Source: Dipteris shenzhenensis (taxonomy: Eukaryota > Polypodiophyta > Polypodiopsida > Gleicheniales). From it: a stretch of DNA of 64,000 nucleotides. This document shows, piece by piece, positions 23,369 to 36,300 of the stretch (positions are counted from its first letter, which is position 1; every line of letters starts with the position of its first letter). Location of the stretch: the NCBI GenBank assembly GCA_047967505.1, contig CM106538.1, one strand, 5' to 3'. The translations under genes were made by a program, and so were the position numbers. The notes beneath the pieces were generated by a model, which ran no database searches, had not been told where the DNA came from, and was given only the letters and a program-made list of their open reading frames with translations.

Positions 23369-26300
23369 TCCACCACAAAGAGGAATAGATAAGGGGCCAA
23401 AGGGCAGCCCTATCTCAGTCAACGGGAAAGAGAAAAGGTCTTGCCTATGTGGCCCCCAATAATCACCTAGCTAGAGCTGCATGCATAAAGAGCTGAAAGC
23501 CCTCTGATCCATCTCTTCAAGAAGCTGGGTCTTTGCATAGTCCCCTCTAAGAAGGACCACTCCACTCTATCATATGCCTTCTTGAAATTGAGAAGAATGG
23601 TGAGAGGTTGCAGATCCTCCCTGTCTAGTCCACTGCCTCCCAGAAAGTGGAGATATTATCCAAGATGCTATGCTCCTAGATTGTGTCTCATGAATGTTGT
23701 CTGGAAGGTGGGGTCTTAGACATTGGCTCAAGACTTTAGCCAAGATCTTGTAAGTTGTGTCAAGAAGAGAGATCGAGCTTCACTGATGGATACCTGATCT
23801 ATCTCTCCCCGAATCAAGCATTTCCAACCTCTGCTCAAGGAATGTGGAAGGGATCCAGAATCAAAGACCTCCTGGTAGGCTAACCTGGGTGAGGTGGAGA
23901 TAGACTCCCAGAAGCATTGAAAAAAGCTCTGAGTCAGGCCGTCCTATCCTGGACACTTCTGGGTTGGAAGAGCCTGCAAGGCCTCCCACAACTCCTCATC
24001 AGTGAAGTGCGCTTCTAGACATTTGCTAAGACTCTGTGAAACAACTAAGGGGAATTGTTCCCAAACTGCCTCTCTAGCCAGAAGAGTGGTGGGGGAGGCC
24101 TTCTTTGATTAAAAGAGCTAGTAGTAGAAGGCCGTAGTCATCTCGAGGATCTCCTGAGAGTCTATGTGCATATGCCCCTACGAGTCCTTGAATCACTACA
24201 ACTGGATCATTGCAGAGCATGGCCATGTGGTCTATAAAAATTCCATGGTCATCATGTTGCCCTGCTAGACTCATTTGGCCCCAAAAGAGTGGTATGAGAA
24301 CTCTGCTCTATGGACCTCCAAATCTAGTAGCTCTAAATGCGCACACTCCAGACAGTCCCTAAGCCATTAGGATCCCAAATCTTGCTCCTTGAGTCTCTCA
24401 ATAGACTCTAGGTCTCGGCGAAGAGCTCTCTCCCGTTGCTCCTAAAGAGCAACTCTCCATCTAAGAGCCTAGCACTAGAGCCCTTTGCTAAATCCTCTTA
24501 GCCACCCATGCCATCCACCCCTTGTCGGGTATGTGTTCGAGCTATCTCAAGAGCTCTACTATCAATTGCTGGACATCCACCTCTTGTAAAAGATCATCTG
24601 GTATACGAAACCCCTTTTGGGAGAGTCCATGACGGGGCTTCTCTAGGTGAAGAACCGCTAGAGAGTGGTTTGACATTGTAGTACCTGCTAAAATGGCGAT
24701 GGAGCCGCATCAGAGTAGAGACCAATCACTAATATAGAATTTGTCAAGGCACTCTAGTAGCCCATCATGTTGCCGCTAGCAAAGGAGCTGCCCGGAAGCC
24801 TGGTAAACTCAGGCTCGCACTATGGATCCCTGCCTTTGATCACAAAAAATTAACTGCTCCTAGGTACTCCTCTCCCCAGCTGGCATCTCTGTGAAAGAGG
24901 CTCCTCCATGCTTATCCTCCATGAACTCTAGGTTGTTGAAGTCACCTCCAACAATACATGAGTCCACCTTTGTGAGGCTATTTGTGAGCCAGGCACTACT
25001 ACTGGCAAGCAGATGCATACACATTCAAATACCAATCTAGGCCTCTCCTGTCTGAAGGCCCACCATCCATATTGCGCAATCTAGAATTTGTGCAAAGGCC
25101 TTTGGGGCCAACGCTTGGGATGTCGAGATGCATACCCCTCCGCTCTTGCCAAATTGATGGACGAAGGAGAAGGTGATGTCAGCTTGTGATGTCTATTGCT
25201 GAGAACATGTGCTCCTAAACCAAGAAAAACTCAACTGGCCTACCTACCATAGCCTGCTACTATTCCTGATGGAGAATCACATACTACGGTTGGCTACGTG
25301 CATGATCATGAAGCCTGTGCACATTCCAACTCACCCCCGTCAATATAAAGGAGATGGGGTAGTAGTGAACAAGGCTTGCTATTCGTAGGAGCCTGCTCTA
25401 GGAAACTAGACTTAGCGACTTTGCAATGGGTTTAGATGGAGCAGTGTTACCATTGGCTCAATCCATACCCTCCGTGCCCAATACTGCATGACAGAAACAT
25501 CTATGCAAAAAAGGTCAGCGCATTGCTAGATCATCGGAGTTGTGTGAGTACCACCTCTGGTGGCAAGTGGATCATTGCTATTGCCAAGCTTGGCTTTGGC
25601 TTCGCTGGGAAGAAGAATGTGTGGAACCACCATGAGTGAGCCAAAGATCCATGCCCTGAGGTCCCATCCGCTCGTCCATCATCTCATTGAAAAGCTCTCA
25701 TGTCCACTTCTCCACCCCGGTGGAAGCAAATTGGAGGATCAAAGTGGGTGGGCGCGGGAGCAAGCGGTGGAGGCAAGGGTGGGGGAGAAGTGGACGAGGG
25801 TTGTGGAGAGGGGGCTAGGAGGTTCGGGGGGATGGGGGATGCGGCTGTGCGGAATCTGCTGCTGCTGTCATAGTAGGTCATTACAGTGATGGCACTTGCG
25901 GCCTCTAAGCTCCTCCTCCCAAACTTTGAGAATGGTGAGTCAAGGGGGCCATGGTTACTAGTGCTCTGGGAGTCTTTGGTGCTTGCTCCTACCGCTAAGG
26001 AGGATTTGGTAGGCAAGAAGTCTCGCCCCTAGAGAGGCCTGAAGAAAGTTTTGAGGTCGAGGGCAATCTCTCCGGGTCTCACGATATGCCTACCTATGGG
26101 CCTCCAACCTAGTCTCCTTGTTACTGCATAGGTGCCTGTGCTCGCCTCTTATGATTGGCGCATTGTCATTGGTTCTTTTTGGCCCACTTGCTTCGCTTCT
26201 TTTTCCCGACCTTGGTCCATCTTCACTCAACCCAGGGGGTTTGGGACTCTGCTGCTACTGTGTTTGTGTGAGTGACCTCCAGGTCCCATCCTCTCTCATG

Positions 26301-27100
26301 TCACTATGTTGTCCCTATGACTCTTGCGAGGAGGGATGGGCCCTACTCATGCCTCTCGTACAATCTTTGGCTAGGTTCCCCTTCTGCCTGCACCTCAAAC
26401 ACTGACCTGATAATTCGGAGACCTCCAATCTCTAGGGTGAAGAGTACCTCCCTCCAAAGTTTCCAAGAGAATCACCTCTGGGAGGGCATTCAGGATTTCT
26501 ACCACCAGCCCAAGTCGAGGAACCCTGTCATCTTACAACTACCACTTTCGACTCTAGAGGGTACTCTAAAACCGTGCCAAAATCTCACCCAAGGGAAGGA
26601 AGGATGGACCTTTATTCCCTCGGAATCCTCGGGAAGCGAAGCATCACTGGAAAGCATGGAACATGGTGAGTTGAGTCTATGTCCTCAATCATAAATCCAT
26701 AATACTAAGGGATAAGATACACCACATGAGGACCCATGAGAATAGGACTTCTCTCCATGAGAGCCAGAGCAATCTCAAGCTGGAGGAGGAAAACACCACA
26801 TCAATAGATAATGACCTCCTGGATGTGGTCACCATCTAGTGCCAAGCTTGCCCGGATCCAGCGCATAATCTGTCTCCTAGAGGGAGTGAGGCTGACTATC
26901 GTGCCTATGGCTGCCCTGTCCTGTAAAGATTCACTGCCTGCTATACCTGTTGCTTATTTGTTGGTGAAAGAACAACTTTAACAGCCGGGAGAGTTGAGGG
27001 TGCTAGCATAGGGCTCCTCTGGCCAAACTAAAGTTCACCATCAAGAGTCGCAATCACTAGGAATGAGCAATAAACAGCACCTCCCACAAAAGTCGGGAAA
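23368..27100 (-). mobile_element. LINE (L1-like), ORF1 to mid-RT, heavily decayed
   Basis: On the minus strand: ORF1 N-terminal region (about 27010-26740, same segment as at 48.5-48.9 kb), the rest of ORF1 to about 25500, endonuclease and linker (about 25400-24100), then RT. The RT part shows the KKAYDRVEWSFLRG box (about 23610-23560), SLYACSSS (about 23480) and, across 23462-23368, VIIGGHIGKTFSLSR followed by GCPLAPYLFLFVVE. Homology stops sharply at about 23368, before the FADD box, where the coiled-coil pseudogene on the other strand begins. Numerous stops and frameshifts are present. Confidence 0.75.
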
Positions 27101-29136
27101 CTAGAAGGAGAAGAAGAAAGAAGGAAAAAGAAAGTGCCTACGAGAGGAAAGACTACCAAGAAACTCGTCCCATCGAAGTTGGAAAACAACCCCGGTGTTC
27201 CTTCACAAGCAAGCTCTCAATCTTTGAAAAGATAATGGAATGCACAAAATGAAGCTGCTAAGAGAAGGAGCGAGCCACCAAATGACTTTGAAGCGCTCCA
27301 CAAACTCACAAGATGCCTGGAGTCTCCTTTGATCGATGAAAGTGAAAGCTGGAGTGGACTTGTGCCAAAGGAGATTCTGGCTAAGCCACAATGGGATGAG
27401 GGTCACCTTTGTACTCGAGAGCAGCTCCATGTAGTGAGCTACAAATCGTGGGCTGGCGCGTGCTGTAAACAATGGCCATGGGTTGGAATTGTGTTTTTAC
27501 TACACAGAAAATCTCTGTGTAGCAAGGCGTATGTGAGACTTAGAGTGAGTTTAATTATGTTTTTGTTGCAGGAAGCAAGGTGTCTATAAGGCTTAGAATA
27601 AGGGTTCTCAAAAAACCCGGGTTGAGTGTGAGGTGAAGAGGAGAATTTGATTTTTGACATGAAGGGGAAAAATTGGTCACAAAAACCTGTACTATTTTTT
27701 TACGACAGGAAGATTAGGGAGATGTTTGGGTTTTCTCACATCCCCTTGAGCCACATGTCATGAATCTAAGCCCTTGATATGGTTTCATCTTATGCCCTTG
27801 ATTTCATTTGATGTAAAATCTAGCTTTAGACTAAAGAACTAAAAGCATATAGGTGCTTTTCACAATAACAAGACTATATAAACATTTCAAACCTATTTGA
27901 TTTGAAGAGATGGTCTACTTGATTTGCAAGTTTGGGCTTATTAGCATGTGAAGCTTTGGAGAGCCTCGCGATGTCCTTATGCTCTACTCTCACCTAAAAG
28001 CTCGACTTACTACAATGATCGAGCTTCCATGTTCCCGAGGTTGCAGAGGCACGTAACGCTGGCTAAGTGGAGAGTGAGAATGTTACGTGCTCTACTTTGG
28101 ACTTCCTCTAATGGTAGTTGTCTTTTTGTGCTATCCAGAGTCTACTGAATGATTTGAGAATGTTGGAATCATCCCACTCAAGGACGCATGCAGATCCTCT
28201 CATGGCGAGTTTTTTGGATATTATCTTTGGGTTCGACTACAATTACGACTATTGACATTCAGATAATATGCCAGTTTCTTATCCATTCGCGAGACTTATC
28301 CTGGGCGCTAATATTCTCAACGTTTATATTCTTGGCATTATCTTAGCACCCAAGGAAGGGCTCATTCCCTCAGATTATAACTCTTTGGGGAAGGAAGCGC
28401 GCTACATCCCCTGCCCACACTCTGTGGTTATAATAATTATATATTATATATTATAATATAAATATTTTTAATTACTAGTCCATTCAAAATTGCTTGTTTT
28501 TAATTTGAATTCTTACAACATTCCTCTCGTTTAATGCATGTTATCGATGCAAGGGAGCAAGGAAATCGAAGATGGATGCAAGATTCAAGGATGATTACAC
28601 CTTTATGTGACAATATTGTAAAAACTGCAACGAGGATCAGTTATTGTATTGCCTTATTCATGCATTTGTTGGACTTCAGCTTCCAGAATATGGACATCAC
28701 AAAATATATAATAAATCACCACCCCTGACATTTGCAGGGAGGGTCGGGTCCTGACGGACCCTGTGTCGCGTCTGATGTCCATTATTTTACTCATTCTCTT
28801 TTTTCCTTAAACAATTGATAAAATAGAAGGATTCAACTTCGATTTCGAGTTAGTAGTTACTTGCTCCATGATGGAAAGACCCTTGACGTCCGCAAATCTA
28901 GTTTTGCAAATATACTTATAAATTGTGGGAGAACCTCTAAATTTATCACCAATGATGAAAATTTCTTGAAGTGGCCAAAATACAAAAAGAGCTGAGGTTT
29001 AGTGGCTTGGGCGTGATATGTATGATAAGCATGAGAGGTTTGCAATTGTGATCATTGGAGGCACCCTAAAGTCTTGACACACTTGAAGGCGGCTAGAATT
29101 TGTGTGCAGCTGAAGGAGTCTCCCAGCGAAATCATC
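27101..29136. other. upstream region of TRM1, no gene recognised
   Basis: 27100-27650 may be the 5' region of the minus-strand LINE. 27770-28500 is AT-rich, with a run of TA/AAT around 28435-28465. The last few hundred bases before 29137 should contain the TRM1 promoter and 5' leader. I saw no strong TATA box, as is common for housekeeping genes. Confidence 0.4.
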
Positions 29137-29277
29137 ATGGAAGAGAAGTCGGAGGGCAAACAATCCAACGCTTCCGACAGCCATCCACCTCTCCGACCTA
29201 GTGATTTCACCATCTTAAGAGAAGGGAAGGCTGAGATTTTGATGCACGGGAACGATGTTTTTTATAATAAAGCTCAG
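29137..29277 (+). CDS. TRM1: TRM1 exon 1
   Basis: It starts at ATG 29137 in a good context (atcATGg). No ATG precedes it in this frame after the last upstream stop. It encodes residues 1-47: a hydrophilic lead of about 22 residues, then DFTILREGKAEILMHGNDVF and YNKAQ, the conserved TRM1 N-terminus. The donor is CAG|GTTTCC at phase 0. Beyond the donor the frame stays open to 29457 but loses similarity to the family. Confidence 0.85.
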
Positions 29278-30284
29278 GTTTCCGACTCGAATCTCATAGT
29301 TTGTCGACCTCGTCTTCATCTTTTAATCTCCGAAATATTCAAGTTGGCCTGGCCAGGCTTTTTAAGAAGGTTGCGTTTTACATTAGACGTGCGGTTTTCT
29401 TGCGTACCATTACAATCGAATTTTGCTTCTTTGAGCTCAAAGCTAGAGAATACTTAGCATGTGAACGTTCGACGGCTTGCATAAAAAGCCAGATAGTTCG
29501 GGCAACGGATTTGCCAACAAGGGTAATCAATAAAAAGCGCTGGGGCTGGATGGCGGTGCCACTCGATGTTTGGCTAATGGAATGGACAATAAATAATGCT
29601 TCCGCTGCTAGAACTTCCAAAGGGTGTGAATGAGCTTAGCGAAATGTCTCTTGTGACATGTGTTGGGTAGTGGCCTCCGTCGTGTCAGACTGCCATATAA
29701 TAATTGAATGCCACATCCGCATGAAAAATGGCTGCTTACTATTGTCTGACCCCTTCTCCCCATTGGCCTCTTCATGTACAAATGGAAGCTCGCTTGTTGT
29801 TCACTATAAACTGGAGGCATTTAATGGCTAGTCTTACCATTCCGCTATTACTGGTGAAAACATTATTTTCAGCATGCTTGCGTTGTACTTTGAATTGGCT
29901 TTGGCAAAGGCATACATTTGTTTTTTAATCATTAATGTGCATCCTCTCTAGGATTTGTCACAATCTATGTGGTGAGCTGTCCAAATATATTGAAATATCT
30001 CACGCACAAGGCGGCATTACAGCTAAAAATATTTTGGACTTTAGATCTATAAAAATCTATAACTGAATTTGTACGATGGATATATTCTAGTCTTACAAAG
30101 GTATATTTTTCTATCTCCTTAGCGGGCATGAAAATTTGTTGAATTTTCGTCCAAGCGGTGATCAGCTGTTCAAATATCTTACGTGGGCTCAGAAGCCCCA
30201 ACATCTGAAAATATTTTGGATTTTAAATCAACAAAAATCTAAATCTAAATTTGTACTATTGGATATATTATAGTCTTACAAAAG

Positions 30285-30318
<34 letters not shown>

Positions 30319-33300
30319 ATGACTAGATCCTTTCATATATCGATGGTTACTCTTGTGAAAGGGCATCCCTATGGACAGAACATCTCCATATCGTGATGAT
30401 CTCAACGTCTAAACGGCAGAGAATGCAAATAGAAGAGAAGACAACGCAAGTAAGCAAGGGAATCTGGCCAGGATTGGCTACGACGTCCTCCAGTGTTTCA
30501 TAAAGACTTTGGATTACAACTGCCTCTAACTGCTTTGTAGTACAGGACTTATGTGAATTGGTTCTTCGATAGTTGGACTCCTACATGACAGATGTCACTT
30601 GATGATTTAGCACCTCACGTCTTCCCTCCCCCACAAAATTTATGGTCCTCGCAAAGAAAGGTTTGATCCGCGAGACATGAGCTGTTGTCCTGGTCTTCCT
30701 TGCTGGTGAACATATCTGGATGGCATAAGTTGTTGGACCACCCTGCTGCAGGATTTGATATGGTCCAATCCATTTTATCATAATCTTGAAGAAAAATAAT
30801 CCATCTAGCTAATCTTTTTTGAAGCTGTCTTGGTTTATTATATTCAAAGCAGCATGGTCTGTTTGTATTTCAAAATGTGAACCATGGACATATGCATGAA
30901 TGATGAAACTTTGAAACTGCCAATACAACTGCGAGGCATTCCAGTTCAGTCACCAAGTAATTAGATTGTTGATTTGACAAAGACTTGCTGATGTAAGAGA
31001 TTGGTCTTCAGATCTTGTTGCATCAAAACTGCGCCAAGGCCTTGTTCAGAAGCATCAGCTGGGACAAGAAAAGGTTTATCGAAATCTGGATGTCGTAGAA
31101 GGGCATCCTTGTTCTATTTTTTTCAAATGCTCCTCGACATTCGGTTGTCCACTCACATGGTACATTCTTCTGTAATAATCTTCGAAGAGGTGCAGCTTTG
31201 AAGACGACGACGGAATAAATCTGGAACTGAATCCAGTCATTCCCAAAAATTTGTGAAGCTGGTTGGCATTTGTTGCCAATTGGCATTGGAAAGTTGAATA
31301 GTGCACGTAGCTTAGCTGGATCGGGACATACACATTTATAGGAGATAATAAAGCCCAAATATTTCATTTCAGTTTGAACCCATCTGCATTTCTTAGCATT
31401 CAAACGTAGATTGTATTACTAGAATTGACGAAGAACCTGTTCCAACACAGTTAAATGCTCTTCAATTACTGCATCATCAAAGAAAACAAGAAACTTTTCG
31501 AGAAGATTAGATCAAGCCTTTGAAAAGTAATTGGAGCAGTACCAAATGGCATCACATTAAATTCAGATGCTGTTCTGACTGCGGTTGTCTGTTTATCTGA
31601 TTCTTTTAACTGGAATTTTCCAAATAACACAGATTTCAGATCCAACGTTGAAAAGAATTTTGAACGCACCAGAGAATCTACGAGATAAACATCTCTGACT
31701 GCCACCTTATTGACTGGCCTGAAATCAAGGCAAAACCCTCTACATCTTGTCTTCTTTCTTTACCAGATAAGGCTGGCATTACCACGGACTTCTCGAATGT
31801 CTGATGATGCTGTCATTTAACATACTTATTGATCACTTTATACTTCTGGAGATCATCTTCTTGTGGGACAGAAATTGGTGGAGAATCTCTTGTAATCATT
31901 TCATGGAACACTTTGGCTGTTGTGGCAGTTGGCTTGTCATTAGAGAATGCATTCAGAAACTTCCCGAGTAAAATGTCAATCTTTGATCGATTGAAAACAT
32001 CTACCATGACAGTACCTGAAGAGAACATGATAGAGAATTTATAATGTAATTGGACAATTTTGTTGAGGAAGGACCACGGCTGCTGGGACCCAATTTTGAA
32101 TTCCTAAAAGAAATTATTACATTCGCAATGGACAAAAGTTTCGGAATACCACAAAAGCAATTGATGATTTGTGGGAGAATTGGGAAGCTGGAAAGACTTC
32201 TCCCCTATTTCGCTAGCTCATCTTTTCCCATACTAAGTTATGAGAAGAGGAAGCATTTACTACAACTGGACGTTTTGAAAAGGTGGAGGGAGCCTACAAT
32301 ACTTCCTTACATGTCCACACCTGTCAGAGTTGTAGCAATAAGGATGACCATTCGGATCTCGGTTTGGCTGTCACGTGGACGTGAATTTATAATTTTGATT
32401 TTGCGACTCTTGTAATTTACGTGTGACTACCTTGAGCCTCTAGGGCACGAAAGTCTGGCCACATGTGCGGGACTTGGGGAATTAAAATTCCTAGTGGGCC
32501 CTTAGAAATTGTGAATGTTCAAGCCAATTACTAGGCAATTAATTCCTAGGACCAATGTGTGCAACAGAGGGACAAAAGAGTGGTGCAATCAAAAATTACT
32601 ATTTTTGGTTTGAGACTCCAAAAATAGCACAGGACACTAGTTTGGCATGCAGGGGGCCAAATTCAAGCCAGAAGAGAGAGAAAATCAGTCCCAACTTTCT
32701 TGGACAGGGTGTGTGGACAGGGCGACTGGTTTTTGGCCGAGTTTCTGGTCTTTTGCTGCTGTTGGTGACCTCCAGGAGGCAGGGCGACCTGTTCGGAGGC
32801 TGTGTCTGCTATTGGAGGCTGAGTAGGAAGTGCTGTGAGTTCTCTTCAGGCTGGTTTTGCTGTTTTCTGGGCTCCAGGAGGGCTGTAAACTCTTCTATAG
32901 GCTGATTTCACTGATTTCTGGGCTTTAGGAGAAGAGACGACCCATCCTCTTGCTTCCCGGGTTGCAGACAGGCTGCAAGAAGAGGAGCGACCTGTTTTTT
33001 GGCAGATTTCTATCATCTACTGTTGAGTTAGGGCCTTTTCTAGTTGGGCGACTTGTTTTGGAGCTGCCTTTGGGCTGTGCTAGGGCTGAATCATCTATTC
33101 TTTGCTGAATTCAAGGTTTTTCAATTCAAACGACTTGATTCCTATGGATTCTGGGTAAGGGAAGGCTAGTTTTTGCCCGCTTTTGCCGTGTTCGGATTGG
33201 TTGTTGGCTGGTTATTGTGTTTGGTATTGTTTCTAGGTAGAGAAAGGCTGATTTATGTTGTTGGGCAGTGGCTAGGGTGACTACAAATAGGGGCGACCTG

Positions 33301-36300
33301 TTTGGAAGGGTTTTCCTAGCTGGTTGTGTCAGAGTTTTGGCTGTCTTTGGTTTTTCTGCAATTGTTTAGCCGTGTTTGGCTGGTTGGGCACTTTGTTGTC
33401 ACGGGGATTGTGCAAATAAACCCGTGGACATTGAAAAAATCCCTAAGGGGCACCCACTAATTCCTAGGTGCACCCACTAGGCCCAAATGCTAGGGGCAAG
33501 GCAAGGTTTAGAGGGGTCATAAAGTTGGGCCCAAGGGAACCCAAAGTGTGTCATTGGTAGGAGGGTTAGGGACTTTAATGAGCCACATGATAGTTCCTCT
33601 GCGTCATGCATTCTGAGGCGGTTGGCTCGCAAAGTGAGGCTGCGCGCATCTCAATTATCTCCTTGGTTGCTTTCCATACGAACTATACGGCCTTCTATAC
33701 GGGTACAACCTTTCGTATGGATTGTATGGAACTTCTTGCGTGTTTTTCGAGGCATTTGCTGCTATTGTACGGTTCTTGGCACAAGTCTCGAGACACATTA
33801 ATTAACCGTACTGACTACGGATGATTTGCACGCCACCCGAGGTGACTTCACCGCTCATGTACTAACCTTTTGCTGGCTGTACGGATAGATTTTCTAGATT
33901 GCACGGACTGTGTTACGACTGATTGTACAAGCCCCTTGCTCACACCTCGAGGCAAATTGACGGCTGTTTTATCTCTTTCTCCTGTCCGTGATCCTCCTGC
34001 TCTCTCTGTCTCTCTGTCTCTCTCTCTCTCTCCCATTCCATCATGTTCTCTCTCCCTCCCAGTCGCTTACTTCTCCTGCAAGCCTTTGCCTGATGGGTGT
34101 GTTCTCCCTGGGAGGTGAATCCTTCTTCATTTGCTACTCTTGTTCATGGTTGAGGGTCACTGTGCACCGTTGGGAGTCTGGACAGGGGATAGGTGCGAGG
34201 GTAGAGCTCGCCCCTCTTCCAAGGACAGCGGGTACGATCATTCTAACCCTCTTTTATTTTCCATTTTGTCATTTTTGGAAGCTTGTTATGCATGTGGTTA
34301 TTCGAAGTTTTCCCTTTGGCCATTCAGGCTATGGACAGACACCTAGTTACAAAGGGTGTGCCTAGATCTATGCCAGAGGGGCAGTGTGTGGATTTCTTCC
34401 TGCTTTGAGGTCACGTGTGCAGTTTGAGATCTGTGTTGATGCAATGTTGCCTTGAGAGGCTGGACATTGACTCGTGGGACTGCCAAACCTTGTGAAGCAA
34501 GCTGGATGCCTTGTGGAATGCCTGGACATCTTTGCAGTGGACCCAAACAGTGAGGAGATGCCTTAACCTCGCCTTGATAGTTGGGAGCTAGTGTGTGTAC
34601 TTGGGAATTGGATGCAGGTTGAGACCAAGCATTGGATCAGAGAGTGGAGTTGCCATAAACATAGTACAAGGACGAGCTCTTGTTGTAAAGCATTTTTCAT
34701 TTTCAGAAGAATTAAACAAATATCGAAAGGGACGCCAAGGTGTTGGGGTCAGTGGGTGTCTCGTGTGACGTTTCATTGAGCAGGGGCACTCTAGCCTCCG
34801 TTCAGTTATTCTCAGTTCATTTCTAAGTGTTTTTCAGTGGCAATTAATTAATAATAGTGATTGGGAATGATGCAATGCGGCTCTAAAAGGTGTGAATGCT
34901 AAGATAGTTAGGGTTTATTGCCCTTTAGTTAACTGAAGGTCGGTTTCATTGTTGTGCAGGTGCAGTAAGCAGGTTATGCCTTTGGGTACTTTTACACGCT
35001 TGGTCAGAAGGAAGAGTGCATGATTGCCTAGTGATTGGATGCATATTCGTCATATAAGTTAAGCAAGAATTGTTGGGTGTGTAGGATATTGGAAGTCTGT
35101 GGGCAGTGGTTTGCCTGTGGTGCAACTTTCAGGATACCTTGCAATCAGCCTCTTGGCTTTACACTGAATATGAATACCGCAAGGGACGCAAATATTTGGG
35201 GCCAAACGGTGTCTTTGTTTTTGAGTAGGAGCGCTCTAGCTCCCTGTGATTTAATCTGTAGTGATTGATGATTTGATTATTTACTGTGTATGCTGTGGTT
35301 AAAGTGGATCTTACCGCATTTTGATTAGTGAAGGCCGTTTTCATGGTTCCATCACCAGGATCCACCTAACTTTTTCAAGAGGTGAGCCTGTAGTTGGCTT
35401 GGTGCAAGTTGTTAGGAAATGGAGTCAATTTGAGTGACTTTTTGTGTGTTTCTATTGAGTTCTAGAGTAGTACTATACTACTTTATATCCTAGAGTGCCA
35501 CGTGTCACTATGGGACTTATCCCCTATACATTTAACACTTAGAGTGTGTGTGCCTATCCTATAGAGGCATTGTACTTTCTCATGTCAAATCAATCAAGCC
35601 TCAAGTCTTTCTTGATCATGTAAGTACTTTGCTTGGTTGTACATTTCTTTTGAGCATTCTTTCATTTCCATTATGTTTGCCTAGTCTTGCTTTTCTACTT
35701 TCCTTTCCATTCCATGTCTTGCATCTTCATATGGTATCAGAGCTAGGCTATCTTGGAAGAGGTTGAGGTAAGAGATTGAGGACATTTGAAGCCTCTCTCC
35801 CTCATTCCCCTTGGAGGAATGTCTTCTCCAATTCCATCTTGAGCTCAATCTTCTCTTCCACCCTGAGCCTCACCATTGGAGAGCTTCACCAACAAGAGAT
35901 CATCACTTCAGCTTGCCATTCAGCTCGTGATCTCCTCGCCATTCAGCTGGCCATTCAGCTCGGGATCTCCTTGCCATTCAGCTCGCCATTCAGGTTGTGG
36001 TTCAGCCCGCAGCAAGCAGCAAACAGCCCGCTATTATGCTCGCTATTCTGCCCGCTTCTGCTCGCCTCTCTGCCTGCAAATAGCCCGTCATCTTGCTGCT
36101 CTTCTGCTCGCCTCTCTGCCTGCGTAATGCTGCTATCCATGCTGCTCCAAACATAGTGCTGCTGCCCACACTCTCCTGCTTCTGCCCGCCATCTCCTCTT
36201 CTATAGTTCCATTGTGCCTGCCATCTGCTCTTCCTCTTCTACAGCTCCATTCCATCCATCACTCTCATTATCCCGCTCTCTCTCCTAGCTGTCAGCTTCA

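Noticed and set aside
29278-29457. Extension of TRM1 exon 1 to the stop near 29457
   Set aside because: Similarity to TRM1 ends at the CAG|GTTTCC donor, and exon 2 resumes it in phase.
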